Shown: positions 54,574 to 64,000 of the stretch, one piece after another
Position numbering within the stretch: the stretch's first letter is position 1
Layout: every line of letters starts with the position of its first letter
Source: Streptococcus infantis
Lineage (GTDB): Bacteria; Bacillota; Bacilli; Lactobacillales; Streptococcaceae
Assembly: GCF_019929575.1 (NCBI RefSeq)
Contig: NZ_JAHZPU010000002.1
Location: forward strand, 1-64,000
Length of the DNA: 64,000 nt
Reading direction: 5' to 3'
Translations under genes and position numbers: made by a program
The notes under the pieces: generated by a model
What the model saw: the letters and a program-made list of their open reading frames with translations, nothing else
What the model was told of the DNA's origin: nothing
The model's database searches: none

Positions 54574-54606
54574 AACAATAATGAGTTTCTCCATGAAGAA
54601 CGAAAA

Positions 54607-55791
54607 CTACTGCCATACTATCATTCTTTCTAAAAAAGGTTTGATGCAGTTGGTTAAAATGCCTTCTATCCAAGATTTTTGAGCGGACGATAGATTTTCT
54701 GCATCTAAACATTCCTTTAGAAAATCACGTACCTGATCAGGTGCTATTTCAAATTCAAAAGCCTTCATTTTGTAGAAAAAGTCAAACAAAGTGTTAGAGA
54801 GATAGTCAGTTGAAAATGGGATTTCTCCAGTTTTTCGATACATGGTTAAAAGTCGAGAAAAGCGAGCTTTTTCTTCTGGAATATCTTGAAAATAAGAGTT
54901 TAACAACCATACTTGCTTTTGTTTTCGTTCAAGGGGATCTTGACTAGCAATACGTTGATCCTTTTCGAGTTCTCTTTGATACTGTTTTGATTTTATAGAA
55001 CGTTCTGTCCGATTTTTACCGAAGAGAATCTTTTCCCACTGACGTTCTTCTAGAGTCAGTGTTTCGCTCAGTCCAAAGTAATCTTGATAGGCACGTTCAG
55101 CTGGTCCCATTGCTAGAACCAGGTTATCTGCATATTGTTTTGCAATCTTGTCTCGCTTCTTTCGTTCCTTTTCAGCTTTGATGCGAAGTTCTTGCTCATA
55201 GTCAATTTTTTCTTTTCCCAGTTTAACAAGATAGAGTTGATCGTCAGATTTTCCAAGTAGAAAGGGTTTGATAAATTTCTCAAGGACTTCTTCCATACGA
55301 GCTTTCTTCAAAGGCTCTGCCTTAGTCCAACTTCCACCTTGAAATACCTCCAAAAAGAGTTGATAATCCTTTTCTGGTGAGAATTGATTACCTCGATTTG
55401 ACTTAAAAGCTCCCTTATTCCATAGCCAGTTGATCAGTCGCTCATCAAAATCTGTTTTATTAACTCGAATGGCTTCTTTTTTCTGGGCCTTTCTGGTTAG
55501 ATTTTCAAGCTTTCTGAGAAGTTTTTCCTCCTCTTCTAGCTGTTGATCTAGGCTAATTCTTTGGAAATGACGCACACAGTCACTCCCAATGGGAAAAAGT
55601 CGTTTGCCAGTAACTCCGTTAAAAAGTTCATAAGCATACTTAATAGCATTACCGCAGACACAATTGCTTCGACCGATTCCATTAAAAATCAAGGAAACTT
55701 CACTCCATTCTTTGGTAGCTTGTTCCCAAGTATCGGCTTTAGAGGCCTCTAAAACTGCATCATATAAGTTTTTTCTAACAGGAATGGACAT
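54607..55791 (-). CDS. conserved protein of unknown function in the rexBA operon
   Basis: A 394-aa charged, mostly helical protein. Near the N-terminus NCVCGNAIKYAYEL, then TGKRLFPIGSDCVRHF give C44, C46, C72 and H75, a likely zinc site of a kind also seen in phage and recombination-associated proteins. Residues about 85-110 and 195-215 are Lys/Glu-rich coiled-coil candidates. It lies 16 nt after rexA on the same strand, so it is very probably co-transcribed with the RexAB recombinase genes. A role in DNA recombination is suggested by context only. Confidence 0.7.
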   Translation of the reverse strand: MSIPVRKNLYDAVLEASKADTWEQATKEWSEVSLIFNGIGRSNCVCGNAIKYAYELFNGVTGKRLFPIGSDCVRHFQRISLDQQLEEEEKLLRKLENLTRKAQKKEAIRVNKTDFDERLINWLWNKGAFKSNRGNQFSPEKDYQLFLEVFQGGSWTKAEPLKKARMEEVLEKFIKPFLLGKSDDQLYLVKLGKEKIDYEQELRIKAEKERKKRDKIAKQYADNLVLAMGPAERAYQDYFGLSETLTLEERQWEKILFGKNRTERSIKSKQYQRELEKDQRIASQDPLERKQKQVWLLNSYFQDIPEEKARFSRLLTMYRKTGEIPFSTDYLSNTLFDFFYKMKAFEFEIAPDQVRDFLKECLDAENLSSAQKSWIEGILTNCIKPFLERMIVWQ

Positions 55792-55807
55792 GATGTCTCC
55801 TTTCTTT

Positions 55808-58800
55808 TTAAAGTTTAACGACTTCTACTTGGTCTTTACCAAGTAGAATCAAATATTTTTCAACGGTTTCTATCTGATATGAACGAGATAGAGCCTCTGC
55901 ATAGAGGTCTAATTGACCACGATAACGTTCAATAAGCTGACTAGCATGCTCATAACGGTCTGTCTTGTAGTCAAAGAGAGCAATCTTATCATCGTAGAGG
56001 AGATAACCATCTAAGATTCCACGGACAACAAAGTTTTCTTGACTTTTTTCGTCTCTTTTTAACATTGAGAAAGGTTGTTCTCGATAGAGTTTATCTTGAT
56101 TTGCAAGAATCTCTTGACCGAGAGCTGTATCAAAGAAGGATAAAATTTTTCCTAGATTGATTTTGGATTTGACATCCGAGCTTACTTGAACTTGCTCCAA
56201 GGCCTCTGTTAAAGTCTCTAAAGTGGGTTTCTTAGCTAGATTAATTCTCTGCATGAGTTCATGGGTAGCACTACCAATTTCAGCACCAGTAACTTTCTTA
56301 GTTTTAGAGAAATCAGGAAGGTTGAATTGAACAGTGCTTTCTTTTAGTTGACTTTGACCAGCTACTACTACACCTTCCATATCCATGACAGGTTCATAGA
56401 ATTTTTTAAGCTGACTAGGGGTTTGTACACTTGGAAGATTGATTGCTGCACGGTGGACTTGATTATACATTTCCACTTCTTTTAGCATTTCCAACGCATC
56501 TTTGATGGTTTCTGACTGGCGATTATCTGCTTGGGATTGGTCTTGGAGCTGGCTTTTATTTTCCAATTCTCCGATAGCTTCTTTGGTTAGGTCTTCTTCA
56601 CCCTCAAAGCGCACAGTGAAATGCAAATCCTCCTTAGAAAATGCTTGATAAATGGCCCAAATCCAATCTTGGAAATTACTAGCGTCTAGTCTAGTCTCTC
56701 TAGTCAAAAGACCTTGCCCATTTGTCGGATATTCTTTAGATTCTAACTTTTCACGAGAACCTTTTCCAACTAAATATAATTTTTTCTCAGCACGTGTCAT
56801 GGCTACATAGAGCAAACGCATGAGTTCAGAATAACTTGCTAATTGGAGTTCTTCCTCATTTTGAGTATATGTCAAGCTAGGGATAGATAATTTAATGGTA
56901 GATGGAACAAATTCCTCTTTTGCATTTGTAGCGACTCTAGCTACATAATTTAACCCAATTCCATTTGTGCGACTGAGGATAACCTCAGACATAGTATCCT
57001 TCTTGTTGAATTTTTGATCAATATTGAGGATAAAGACATAAGGAAATTCAAGCCCTTTACTCTTATGAATACTCATAAGTTCTACTGCATCCTTAGGTGG
57101 TGCTACAGCAACATTGGCAAGATCATGCTGGGCTTCCAAGACTTGGTCAATCATTCGAATAAAACGGGATAATCCCTTGTAATTACTCTTTTCAAACTGA
57201 TCTGCTCTTAGAGCAAGGGCGTAGAGATTTGCCTGTCTAGCCTGTCCATTTGGCAACGCACCGACATAGTCATAGTAAAAGCGGTCGCTATAGATTTTCC
57301 AAATGAGGTCATAAAGAGAATGTGTTTTGGAATACAAGCGCCAACCCTGGACTGTTTCCATGAAAAATTCTAATTTTTTATGAAGTTCAGACTTAATTAA
57401 ATCCTTATGAAGACTAGTTTTCGATTGAGCATTAACTAATTTCTCATAAAAGTTCTCTTGAACTTTATCCTCAGATTTTTGGAGAGCGAGACGAGCCAAT
57501 TCATCCTCATCAAAGCTAAACATTGGAGACTTCATTAAAGCCACTAAAGCGAAATCTTGAAGAGGGTTATGGATGACACGAAGAGTATCCAACATAACCT
57601 GCACTTCTAGCGATTGCAAATAGTTTGCTTGAGCTCCGTCTGTCTTGACTGGAATCCCATACTCAGACAAGGCAAGTAAAATCTGATCATTGCGACTTCT
57701 GCTGGCAGTTAAGAGTGCAATATCCTTGAAAGGGACACCTTTATCATTGTGGAGATGCAGTATCTCCTTAAGCACCATGCGCATTTCACCAGTTAATTTG
57801 TTGGTTGCAAGTTCCTCATCATCAGAATCGCTATCATCCTTATCATATAAGAGAACTTCTGCCTTGTTTTCAGGATTTACTTGAATATCAGTATTTCCAA
57901 AAACAAGTTGATGCATACCGTCATAAGATATCTCTCCTACTTCCTCGTCCATGAGATGTTTAAAGACATCATTCGTAGCATCTAGAACCTCTGAACTACT
58001 ACGGAAATTTTCTTTAAGTAGAATTAATTGACCTTCTTCACTTTCCTGAGCAAATCTATGAAATTTTTCGTTGAAGATTTGGGGATCTGCCTGTCTAAAA
58101 CGATAAATAGACTGCTTAATATCTCCTACCATAAAACGATTATGACCGTTTGAGAGGAGTTCCAGCATTCTCTCCTGGATGTGGTTGGTATCTTGATATT
58201 CATCGACCATAACTTCGTGGAAGCGTTCCTGATACTCTTGACGCACCTGTGGGAAGTTTTCTAAAATTTCAATGGTATAGTGGCTAATATCAGCAAATTC
58301 AAAGGCATTTTCTTCGCGCTTCCGTTGTCGATAGGCATCAACAAAATCCCTCATGAAGACTTGGAATGTCTTTGCCAAGTCCCAGGAATCTTGATGATAA
58401 TCTTCTTGAAATTTTAGTAAAGTGATTTGGTCATTGAGTTCAATCAGCTTTTCAAATTTTTCTTTTCTCTCTTGGTTGTAGACTTCTTTCAAGTCTTGTA
58501 GTTCAGCCTTACGACTAGCATTTGTAAGAGCACGACCTCCCTTATCCTTAGAGATACTAACAACTATCTCTAAAACTTCTAGATATTGCTCAAAAGTAGA
58601 TTCATGGCTTAAAGAACCGATCTCATCTAGAACTTGTTGGACAGATTCTAAATAAGCTGCTTTGCCAAATTCCTTGGCATCATTATCCAAATGGTAACGG
58701 AAAAAGCTTTCTAAATCCCAAAGTCTTTCTTTTATATCCTCTGCAAGGGTTTCTTTAGCAACCGTAAAATCAGCCTTTTCAAAACCTTTTAGGAAGGAAT

Positions 58801-59449
58801 TTTCTAGCCAAGCCTGAGGATTACTAGTGGATTGTAAAAAGTCATAAATCATATAGATCTGTTTACGCAGTCCACGCGCGTCCTTGCTTCTTCCTGCAAA
58901 GTTCTTAACCAATCGACTAAATTTATCTTTATCCTTGCCTTGGTAGTGAGTTTCAAAAACTTGGCGAAAAACCTCATTTTTTAAGAGGAGTTGCTCACTT
59001 TCATTCTGAAGAATGCGAAAATTTGGAGACAGGTCAAGAAGATAGCCGTGCTTGGTCAGGAATTTCTGGGTAAAAGAGTCCATGGTCCCAATCGCGGCAT
59101 TGGGTAAATCAGCTAATTGTCTGCCGAGATGTTTTTTTAGTTCCAGATCTTGCATTTCTTGGATTTGTTGGCTAATTTTCTTTTCCAAGCGTTCTTTTAA
59201 CTCGGTAGCTGCCTTAACAGTAAAGGTTGAAATAAAGAGTTGGCGAATTTCTACTCCACGCGCTAGTTGGTCAAGAATTCGTTCAGCCATGACAAAAGTT
59301 TTTCCCGAACCAGCTGAAGCTGAAACCAAAATATTTTGACCAGAGCTATAAATAGCTTGAATTTGTTCAGCTGTTTTCTTTGGTTTCTTGTTAGACTGAG
59401 CTTCTGCTACTTGCAATGCTGCAATCTCTTCTTGAGATAAAAATTTCAT
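55808..59449 (-). CDS. rexA: ATP-dependent helicase/nuclease subunit A (RexA/AddA)
   Basis: A 1213-aa UvrD-like helicase with a C-terminal RecB-type nuclease. The Walker A is [10 protein letters not shown] (43-52), with [15 protein letters not shown] as Walker B and [15 protein letters not shown] as motif III/IV. The nuclease site has D1160 and K1162 in LFDYKTDRY, followed by [11 protein letters not shown]. With RexB it unwinds and degrades double-strand breaks until a Chi site, the streptococcal RecBCD equivalent. It overlaps rexB by 4 nt. Confidence 0.97.
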   Translation of the reverse strand: MKFLSQEEIAALQVAEAQSNKKPKKTAEQIQAIYSSGQNILVSASAGSGKTFVMAERILDQLARGVEIRQLFISTFTVKAATELKERLEKKISQQIQEMQDLELKKHLGRQLADLPNAAIGTMDSFTQKFLTKHGYLLDLSPNFRILQNESEQLLLKNEVFRQVFETHYQGKDKDKFSRLVKNFAGRSKDARGLRKQIYMIYDFLQSTSNPQAWLENSFLKGFEKADFTVAKETLAEDIKERLWDLESFFRYHLDNDAKEFGKAAYLESVQQVLDEIGSLSHESTFEQYLEVLEIVVSISKDKGGRALTNASRKAELQDLKEVYNQERKEKFEKLIELNDQITLLKFQEDYHQDSWDLAKTFQVFMRDFVDAYRQRKREENAFEFADISHYTIEILENFPQVRQEYQERFHEVMVDEYQDTNHIQERMLELLSNGHNRFMVGDIKQSIYRFRQADPQIFNEKFHRFAQESEEGQLILLKENFRSSSEVLDATNDVFKHLMDEEVGEISYDGMHQLVFGNTDIQVNPENKAEVLLYDKDDSDSDDEELATNKLTGEMRMVLKEILHLHNDKGVPFKDIALLTASRSRNDQILLALSEYGIPVKTDGAQANYLQSLEVQVMLDTLRVIHNPLQDFALVALMKSPMFSFDEDELARLALQKSEDKVQENFYEKLVNAQSKTSLHKDLIKSELHKKLEFFMETVQGWRLYSKTHSLYDLIWKIYSDRFYYDYVGALPNGQARQANLYALALRADQFEKSNYKGLSRFIRMIDQVLEAQHDLANVAVAPPKDAVELMSIHKSKGLEFPYVFILNIDQKFNKKDTMSEVILSRTNGIGLNYVARVATNAKEEFVPSTIKLSIPSLTYTQNEEELQLASYSELMRLLYVAMTRAEKKLYLVGKGSREKLESKEYPTNGQGLLTRETRLDASNFQDWIWAIYQAFSKEDLHFTVRFEGEEDLTKEAIGELENKSQLQDQSQADNRQSETIKDALEMLKEVEMYNQVHRAAINLPSVQTPSQLKKFYEPVMDMEGVVVAGQSQLKESTVQFNLPDFSKTKKVTGAEIGSATHELMQRINLAKKPTLETLTEALEQVQVSSDVKSKINLGKILSFFDTALGQEILANQDKLYREQPFSMLKRDEKSQENFVVRGILDGYLLYDDKIALFDYKTDRYEHASQLIERYRGQLDLYAEALSRSYQIETVEKYLILLGKDQVEVVKL

Positions 59450-62400
59450 CGCTCCAACTCCTCTCTGATTTTATTGAACCAAGTTTCCTTGGCATTGCTC
59501 TTGGCAACTTTCTCTAAAAATCTCGCCTGACCTAGATGGTAATTGGCTTCAAAACCTGTAATAGCTTGATATTGTTGAACATAGGGTGCAATGCTTCTAC
59601 CGTTTTCTGTATAAGGGTTGATCGCAAATTCACCAGATAAAATCTTCTCTGCCGCTTTTTTGTAGAGAAGGGCATTATAGTCCAACAATAACTGGAATTC
59701 CTCATCAGACAACTGATAAGTCTTGTTTTTATTGTAAAACTCTCCAAGGTTTTTTATCTCTTTTTCAAGAAAGAGGCCTTGGTATTTCATAGTCTTATTG
59801 GTTTCTGTTACTGCTTTAGAAAGAGTTTTTGCAGTTTGTAATGACTGAATTGGTTCAGCCATTTCTAGGTACATAGCTCCAAAGAAATCCGTATTCCCTT
59901 CTTGCTTGAGGGCCGCTAGATAGGTTGGTAATTGCGAATTAAGACCGTTATAAAAGAGAGGAAACTTAAACTGAGTCAAAGAAGACTTATAATCTACAAC
60001 ACCGATAGCATCAGAAGTTTTCAAACGGTCAATTCGGTCAACCTTCCCACGAACATAGACATTACGACCATTATCTAGCTGAATAAAGGCTTGGTCCTTG
60101 CCACCAAAGACAGCTTCTTCCTGAATCGTTTCAACATCCGCATTATGTCGAAGAATATGTCCAGTAGCGCGTGCGACATCCAAGAGGACTTCCTTAGTAA
60201 ATTGAGCCTCCAAACTCTCCTGATAAATAGCTTGAAACTCACGTTCTTGACTGGTTTCAGAGATAGCTTGTTCTAAACGACAATCAAAGGATTCATCGCT
60301 CGGCATTTTCAATGCCCGCTCAAAGATACGATGCAAGAAATTCCCATGGCTTCGAGCATCAGGACGGAGACGCAATTCTTCCTGCAAACCTAAAACATAT
60401 CGGAGATAGTAACTGTATTCATTACGGTAAAATTCTGTTAATCCAGAAGTAGATAGATAGAAATCTTGATCTTCAGGATACAAGGCTTTCAAAGTTTCAG
60501 AATCTAAAATCTTGCTCTTTGGACTTGTTGGTAAAACTGGATTTTCTAAACCTTGGTCTTCCAACTTTTTACCCATCACACGAGCCAGAACTTTTACAAA
60601 AGTTAAGTCTTGGTCACTTGTCTCACTCTCACCTTGCTGATGATAGGCAACCAGACTAGACAAAAGACTGTGATAAGAACCAATGTCATCTTTCGATAGA
60701 TTTTTTCGGTCAATTCTCTTTTCAATCTTGCTAAAACCAAAGTCTTGTAATTCTTTCAGATATACCGACTCTTTACTCTCATTTTCATTGAGTAAACTTG
60801 GCGCCGATAAGACCAATTGCTTCTTAGCAGAGTTAACCAACGAAAGCATAGTATAGCGATTCTTCTTGAGGTTTTCTTGACTTGCAATCAGTAATTTAGA
60901 ACCTTCTTGAGTTGCCTGGTTTAGCACTTCTCTTTCTTCATCACTCAACAAACTGGTGTTTTGAGCAATTTTGGGTAAATGATCTTGAGTTAAACCAATT
61001 GCATAGATGTAATCAGCTGTCAAGGGTGCAATCAAATCATAACTTTGCACCAGAACAGTATCTACCGTTGCTGGGATCGTACGATAATTGGACAAGGACA
61101 TTCCTGAATGTAGAAGAGCCAAGAAATCATCCAAAGTGACCTGAGAACCTTCAAATACGGTTGCAAATTGCTCCATTACGTGGCAAAAGGCTTTCCAGAC
61201 CTCCTCTTGTCTTTCTTGCTCTGCTACTTCCATCGTTGCAGATAAGTTTTGTAATTGCTTGGTCAAATAAGCATCTTTCAAAAAGTTGCTCCATCTTGCA
61301 AGAAGATTCTCAGCTTTTTGCTTACGACTGGTTAATAACGTTTCTAATGGATTTAGAACACGAACACGAAGCTTATTTAATTTTTCTAAATCAAATTTCC
61401 CATGATGATTTTTTGTGAATTCTTGTTTAAAACTAGAAAGACCATCAATACCTAGATAACGAAGATATTGTTCAAAGCTATCAATTTCCTCTTGGTTAAG
61501 GTCAGTATACAAGCCAGTGCGTAGGAGATTAATCAAATCTTCTTGACGAAAATTGTATCGTTTCAAACGCCCGATGGATTCTACAAATTGCGTTAAAGGA
61601 TGATGAGCCATGGACTCACTCTTGCCCAGATAAAATGGAATCTGATATTGATTAAAAATTGTCTGCAAGGACAGTTTATAAGACTCTACATCTCCAAGTA
61701 GAATTCGAAAATTCTTATAACTAAGTTCTGGCTCTTGGTGCAATTTCTGGCGAATACTACGAGCAACTAACTCCAGCTCTTCTTTTTGTGTCAAACAAGA
61801 CCAGATTTGCAAGTCTTCTCTATCCTTAGCATCCACTTCTAAGCTAATTTCAGAATAATCATAAGCACTTTCTGGTAGTCTTGAGGCTTTGGCAAAGGCA
61901 TCAAGTTTCTCATGTTCTTGATAAGTATTTTCTGCCTTAGTCTGATATTTAAAGGCCAAATGTCTCAAAAACTCAACACTGGCTTGATAGAGGTTACCTT
62001 CACTAAATGGACTTGTATAAGCTTTTTTAGTCGCATAAGCCCCGATAACAATTTCAACACCCTTACGATAAAGTAGATCCACTAGGTGTTCTTCTTCTGC
62101 AGAAAATCGGGTAAAACCATCAATGACTAGGGCAATCTTACTAAAATCACTACTTACTTTTTTTTCTTCGATAGCATTGATCAGATATGATAATTGACTC
62201 CCTTGCGAAACTTGACCTTGATTCAGATAAGCTGTTACCTTTTCAAAAATCAAGAGTAAATCAGAACGTTTATCAGCGTCAGATAGACTTTCTAAATCCA
62301 AAAAGCTCATCTGAGCAGTTGTCATTTCATGATAAATCTGAATCAGTTGTTGGATGAATTGCGGATCTTGCTTAATAGCCCCATAAACACGCAAATCCTT

Positions 62401-62697
62401 AGCCTCTATCTCTGATAGACACTTATAAAAAGCCATACCAAGACCAATATCATCGAGACTAGTCTTCGCGGGTATATCGTTTAAAACCAGATAACGAGCC
62501 ATTTGAGCAAAGCGCGTGACTGTGATCGCAAAAGAAGCCTGCTGACTCAAGCACTCCAGCACGGCACGTTCCTTTTCAAAAGAAAGAGAGTTAGGAGCTA
62601 TGTAAAAGACTCGTTTGCCTTGGGCAACCAGTCCTTGAGCCTCCTTGGTCAGGATTTCTGTCAAAGAAGTCCGGATATCGGTATAAAGTAGTTTCAT
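59446..62697 (-). CDS. rexB: ATP-dependent nuclease subunit B (RexB/AddB)
   Basis: A 1083-aa AddB-type subunit. The C-terminal nuclease is intact ([20 protein letters not shown], with D902 and K904). The N-terminal region reads [15 protein letters not shown] where Bacillus AddB has a Walker A, so no P-loop is visible. [17 protein letters not shown] lacks the cysteine that opens the Fe-S cluster of Bacillus AddB. I start at ATG 62697 ([12 protein letters not shown]) with GAGG 6 nt upstream; the longer reading from 62730 adds 11 residues unlike the family. Confidence 0.95.
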   Translation of the reverse strand: MKLLYTDIRTSLTEILTKEAQGLVAQGKRVFYIAPNSLSFEKERAVLECLSQQASFAITVTRFAQMARYLVLNDIPAKTSLDDIGLGMAFYKCLSEIEAKDLRVYGAIKQDPQFIQQLIQIYHEMTTAQMSFLDLESLSDADKRSDLLLIFEKVTAYLNQGQVSQGSQLSYLINAIEEKKVSSDFSKIALVIDGFTRFSAEEEHLVDLLYRKGVEIVIGAYATKKAYTSPFSEGNLYQASVEFLRHLAFKYQTKAENTYQEHEKLDAFAKASRLPESAYDYSEISLEVDAKDREDLQIWSCLTQKEELELVARSIRQKLHQEPELSYKNFRILLGDVESYKLSLQTIFNQYQIPFYLGKSESMAHHPLTQFVESIGRLKRYNFRQEDLINLLRTGLYTDLNQEEIDSFEQYLRYLGIDGLSSFKQEFTKNHHGKFDLEKLNKLRVRVLNPLETLLTSRKQKAENLLARWSNFLKDAYLTKQLQNLSATMEVAEQERQEEVWKAFCHVMEQFATVFEGSQVTLDDFLALLHSGMSLSNYRTIPATVDTVLVQSYDLIAPLTADYIYAIGLTQDHLPKIAQNTSLLSDEEREVLNQATQEGSKLLIASQENLKKNRYTMLSLVNSAKKQLVLSAPSLLNENESKESVYLKELQDFGFSKIEKRIDRKNLSKDDIGSYHSLLSSLVAYHQQGESETSDQDLTFVKVLARVMGKKLEDQGLENPVLPTSPKSKILDSETLKALYPEDQDFYLSTSGLTEFYRNEYSYYLRYVLGLQEELRLRPDARSHGNFLHRIFERALKMPSDESFDCRLEQAISETSQEREFQAIYQESLEAQFTKEVLLDVARATGHILRHNADVETIQEEAVFGGKDQAFIQLDNGRNVYVRGKVDRIDRLKTSDAIGVVDYKSSLTQFKFPLFYNGLNSQLPTYLAALKQEGNTDFFGAMYLEMAEPIQSLQTAKTLSKAVTETNKTMKYQGLFLEKEIKNLGEFYNKNKTYQLSDEEFQLLLDYNALLYKKAAEKILSGEFAINPYTENGRSIAPYVQQYQAITGFEANYHLGQARFLEKVAKSNAKETWFNKIREELER

Positions 62698-62785
62698 CTC
62701 AGCCTCGTCTATTTTTTCATTACCTTTCATTATACCATTTTTTGACTGCTAATCCTATAAATAGAGAGTTCTTAAACTACTGATA

Positions 62786-62814
62786 AAAAGTAAAATGCCA
62801 GAAATTTCCGGCAT
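62786..62814 (-). terminator. terminator after the CPBP protease gene
   Basis: ATGCC (62795-62799) and GGCAT (62810-62814) enclose a nested GAA/TTC. On the minus strand the hairpin is followed by TTTACTTTTT. Confidence 0.6.
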
Positions 62815-62833
62815 TGATCGATAAGCACTAACT

Positions 62834-63499
62834 TCATGAAAATACAAGCATCCATAAATCCCAAAATGCTGTAATGTTAATCATGATATGGAGTAAAATG
62901 GGATAATAGAGAGAGTGAGTTTTTCGGTAGAGTAATGCTGAGATTGCTCCTCCGCTTGCATAGGTGAAAAAGGCGAGTGGTGTTAAACCTGAACTGACAT
63001 GCACATAGCCAAAGACACAGGCTGATAGCAAAACATCTCCATACCAAGGTGAATCTTTCAAAAATGTATTCATCAGAACTCCTCGGTAAACCATTTCTTC
63101 TGTAATTGGTCCTAGCAGACAAGTAATAAGCAATAAATATAGTAACTCTTGTCTCCCTGTCATCTCAACTAATTCATTTAAAGCCATTTGATTGGACCTT
63201 GCTGGGGTTAAAAAAGAAAACACAATATCTGAAAGATAACTGACTCCATAAGCAAGAAGCAAATAAACTGGATATCTCCATTTCCACTTCAACTCAAGAA
63301 TTTTCCTACCTTCGAATACTAGTAAATAAAGAATAGCTATAAAAGTAACGATGAGCTCTAAAAAAGCAAGAATCAAGAAATACTCTCGACTAGCAACTAC
63401 AAATCTAGCTGAAAATTGATTAAAAATCCACCAAAACCATGTCTTCCTATAAATGATTACCAATAAGGCTAGTAAAATCTGTACTGCTCTTCTTTTCAT
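62834..63499 (-). CDS. CPBP family intramembrane glutamic protease
   Basis: A 221-aa membrane protein with about six helices. The CPBP/Abi motifs are visible: EEMVYRG with E134, E135 and R139; FGYVHVSSG with H167; and a C-terminal ILLHIMINI. Family members process prenylated or exported peptides, and in streptococci several act in bacteriocin self-immunity or signalling; the substrate here is unknown. It is monocistronic. Confidence 0.88.
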   Translation of the reverse strand: MKRRAVQILLALLVIIYRKTWFWWIFNQFSARFVVASREYFLILAFLELIVTFIAILYLLVFEGRKILELKWKWRYPVYLLLAYGVSYLSDIVFSFLTPARSNQMALNELVEMTGRQELLYLLLITCLLGPITEEMVYRGVLMNTFLKDSPWYGDVLLSACVFGYVHVSSGLTPLAFFTYASGGAISALLYRKTHSLYYPILLHIMINITAFWDLWMLVFS

Positions 63500-63666
63500 G
63501 ATAGTTCCTCTGCTTTTTAACCATTATCTCTATAATCTCAGATGCATTGCAAGTATAATACAGTATATCATATTATAACATATCTTTACCAAATATCATC
63601 TTCAAATCTTGAATTGTCATCCAAACGTCCTAAATTGACATAGTAATCCTTATTTCCTCCAAAATA

Positions 63667-63675
63667 TGCTATAAT
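63667..63675 (+). promoter_or_regulatory. extended -10 promoter of Cof-type phosphatase
   Basis: TGcTATAAT (63667-63675), 29 nt before the ATG at 63705; the -35 is weak. Confidence 0.55.
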
Positions 63676-63704
63676 ATAGACAAAAGACGTGAAAAGGAAA
63701 TACT

Positions 63705-64000
63705 ATGATTAAACTACTTGCTCTTGATATGGACGGTACTCTACTTAACGAAGCCAAGGAAATTCCTCAGGCTCATATTGATGCCATTCATAAGGCTATC
63801 GAAAAAGGTGTCAAACTGGTTCTATGTACTGGACGACCTCTCTTTGGAGTTCTTCCCTACTACAAGAAACTCGGTCTTGATTTGCAAAATGAATACGTTA
63901 TTGTCAATAATGGTTGTTCTACGCACCAAACCAGCGACTGGAGCCTTGTCGACTGGCGAGAACTTAGCAAATCCGACATCGAATACCTCAATGATCTTGC
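63705..64000 (+). CDS. Cof-type HAD-IIB phosphatase, cut by window end
   Basis: A frame starting MIKLLALDMDGTLLNEAKEI and open to the right edge (98 codons visible). LDMDGTLL is HAD motif I and VLCTGRPLFGV is motif II with the conserved Thr; the following cap start (YVIVNNG) fits Cof/YidA-type sugar-phosphate phosphatases. AAAAGGAA lies 7 nt upstream. It is on the + strand, against the leftward trend of this half. The rest of the gene lies outside the window. Confidence 0.88.
   Translation, partial: MIKLLALDMDGTLLNEAKEIPQAHIDAIHKAIEKGVKLVLCTGRPLFGVLPYYKKLGLDLQNEYVIVNNGCSTHQTSDWSLVDWRELSKSDIEYLNDL

Noticed and set aside
1..64000. rRNA or tRNA genes, prophage, chromosomal origin
   Set aside because: No tRNA cloverleaf, rRNA segment, phage structural gene or DnaA-box cluster was noticed; the only replication-linked signal is the terminus at dif.

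Overview
The window is a low-GC Firmicute chromosome segment, almost certainly a Streptococcus of the mitis/oralis/pneumoniae group. The evidence is the set of streptococcal signature genes: XerS with an adjacent dif_SL-like site, RexA/RexB, a LytB-type choline-binding glucosaminidase, Rex, RelQ, a carboxyspermidine polyamine operon, and an acetoin/pyruvate dehydrogenase operon whose lipoyl domain sits on E3. The assignment is from recognised gene families and order; no database search was run.

Layout. 0.1-7.2 kb: a promoter-terminator-bounded structured leader or small RNA, then a tightly overlapping polyamine operon (arginine decarboxylase, spermidine synthase, carboxyspermidine dehydrogenase and decarboxylase, agmatine deiminase, N-carbamoylputrescine amidase). 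7.2-9 kb: a TPR protein, a gene stub, and an AbrB/Doc toxin-antitoxin locus with a frameshifted toxin. 9-25.2 kb: core housekeeping genes: permease/DUF1980 pair, tex, sprT, PspC, VIT, metY, radC, glutamine amidotransferase-like hydrolase, rex, cysteine desulfurase, prs, CYTH, relQ-nadK-rluD-pta. 25.3-30 kb: accessory genes: RelBE-type toxin-antitoxin, HAD phosphatase, a secreted NlpC/P60-like enzyme overlapping a lipoprotein gene, and DUF4259 with a decayed duplicate. 30-34 kb: ung-mutX-pyrC, a small zinc protein, a MATE exporter. 34.1-40.2 kb: 2-oxo acid/acetoin dehydrogenase complex with its lipoate ligase. 40.9-42.1 kb: xerS and dif_SL. 42.1-45.4 kb: a degraded accessory island (truncated genes, frameshifted gene, IS982-family remnant, tandem repeats). 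45.4-63.5 kb: leftward genes only: clcA, rnhB, rbgA, an Imm40-like gene, lytB, a glycosyltransferase cluster, ykgJ, and the rexB-rexA recombination operon. The right edge cuts a Cof-type HAD phosphatase.

How it works together. Every intact gene from 21.9 to 40.9 kb is on the + strand and every intact gene from 45.4 to 63.5 kb is on the - strand. The switch coincides with xerS/dif_SL, so this is most likely the replication terminus, with the island lying immediately beside the dimer-resolution site. The most interesting unexplained signals are: the leader RNA ahead of the polyamine operon; a recurring intergenic palindrome (TACATAA-N6-TTATGTA, four copies between 36 and 55 kb); the gene of unknown function inside the rexBA operon; the secreted-enzyme/lipoprotein pair at 27-28.7 kb; and the island at dif.
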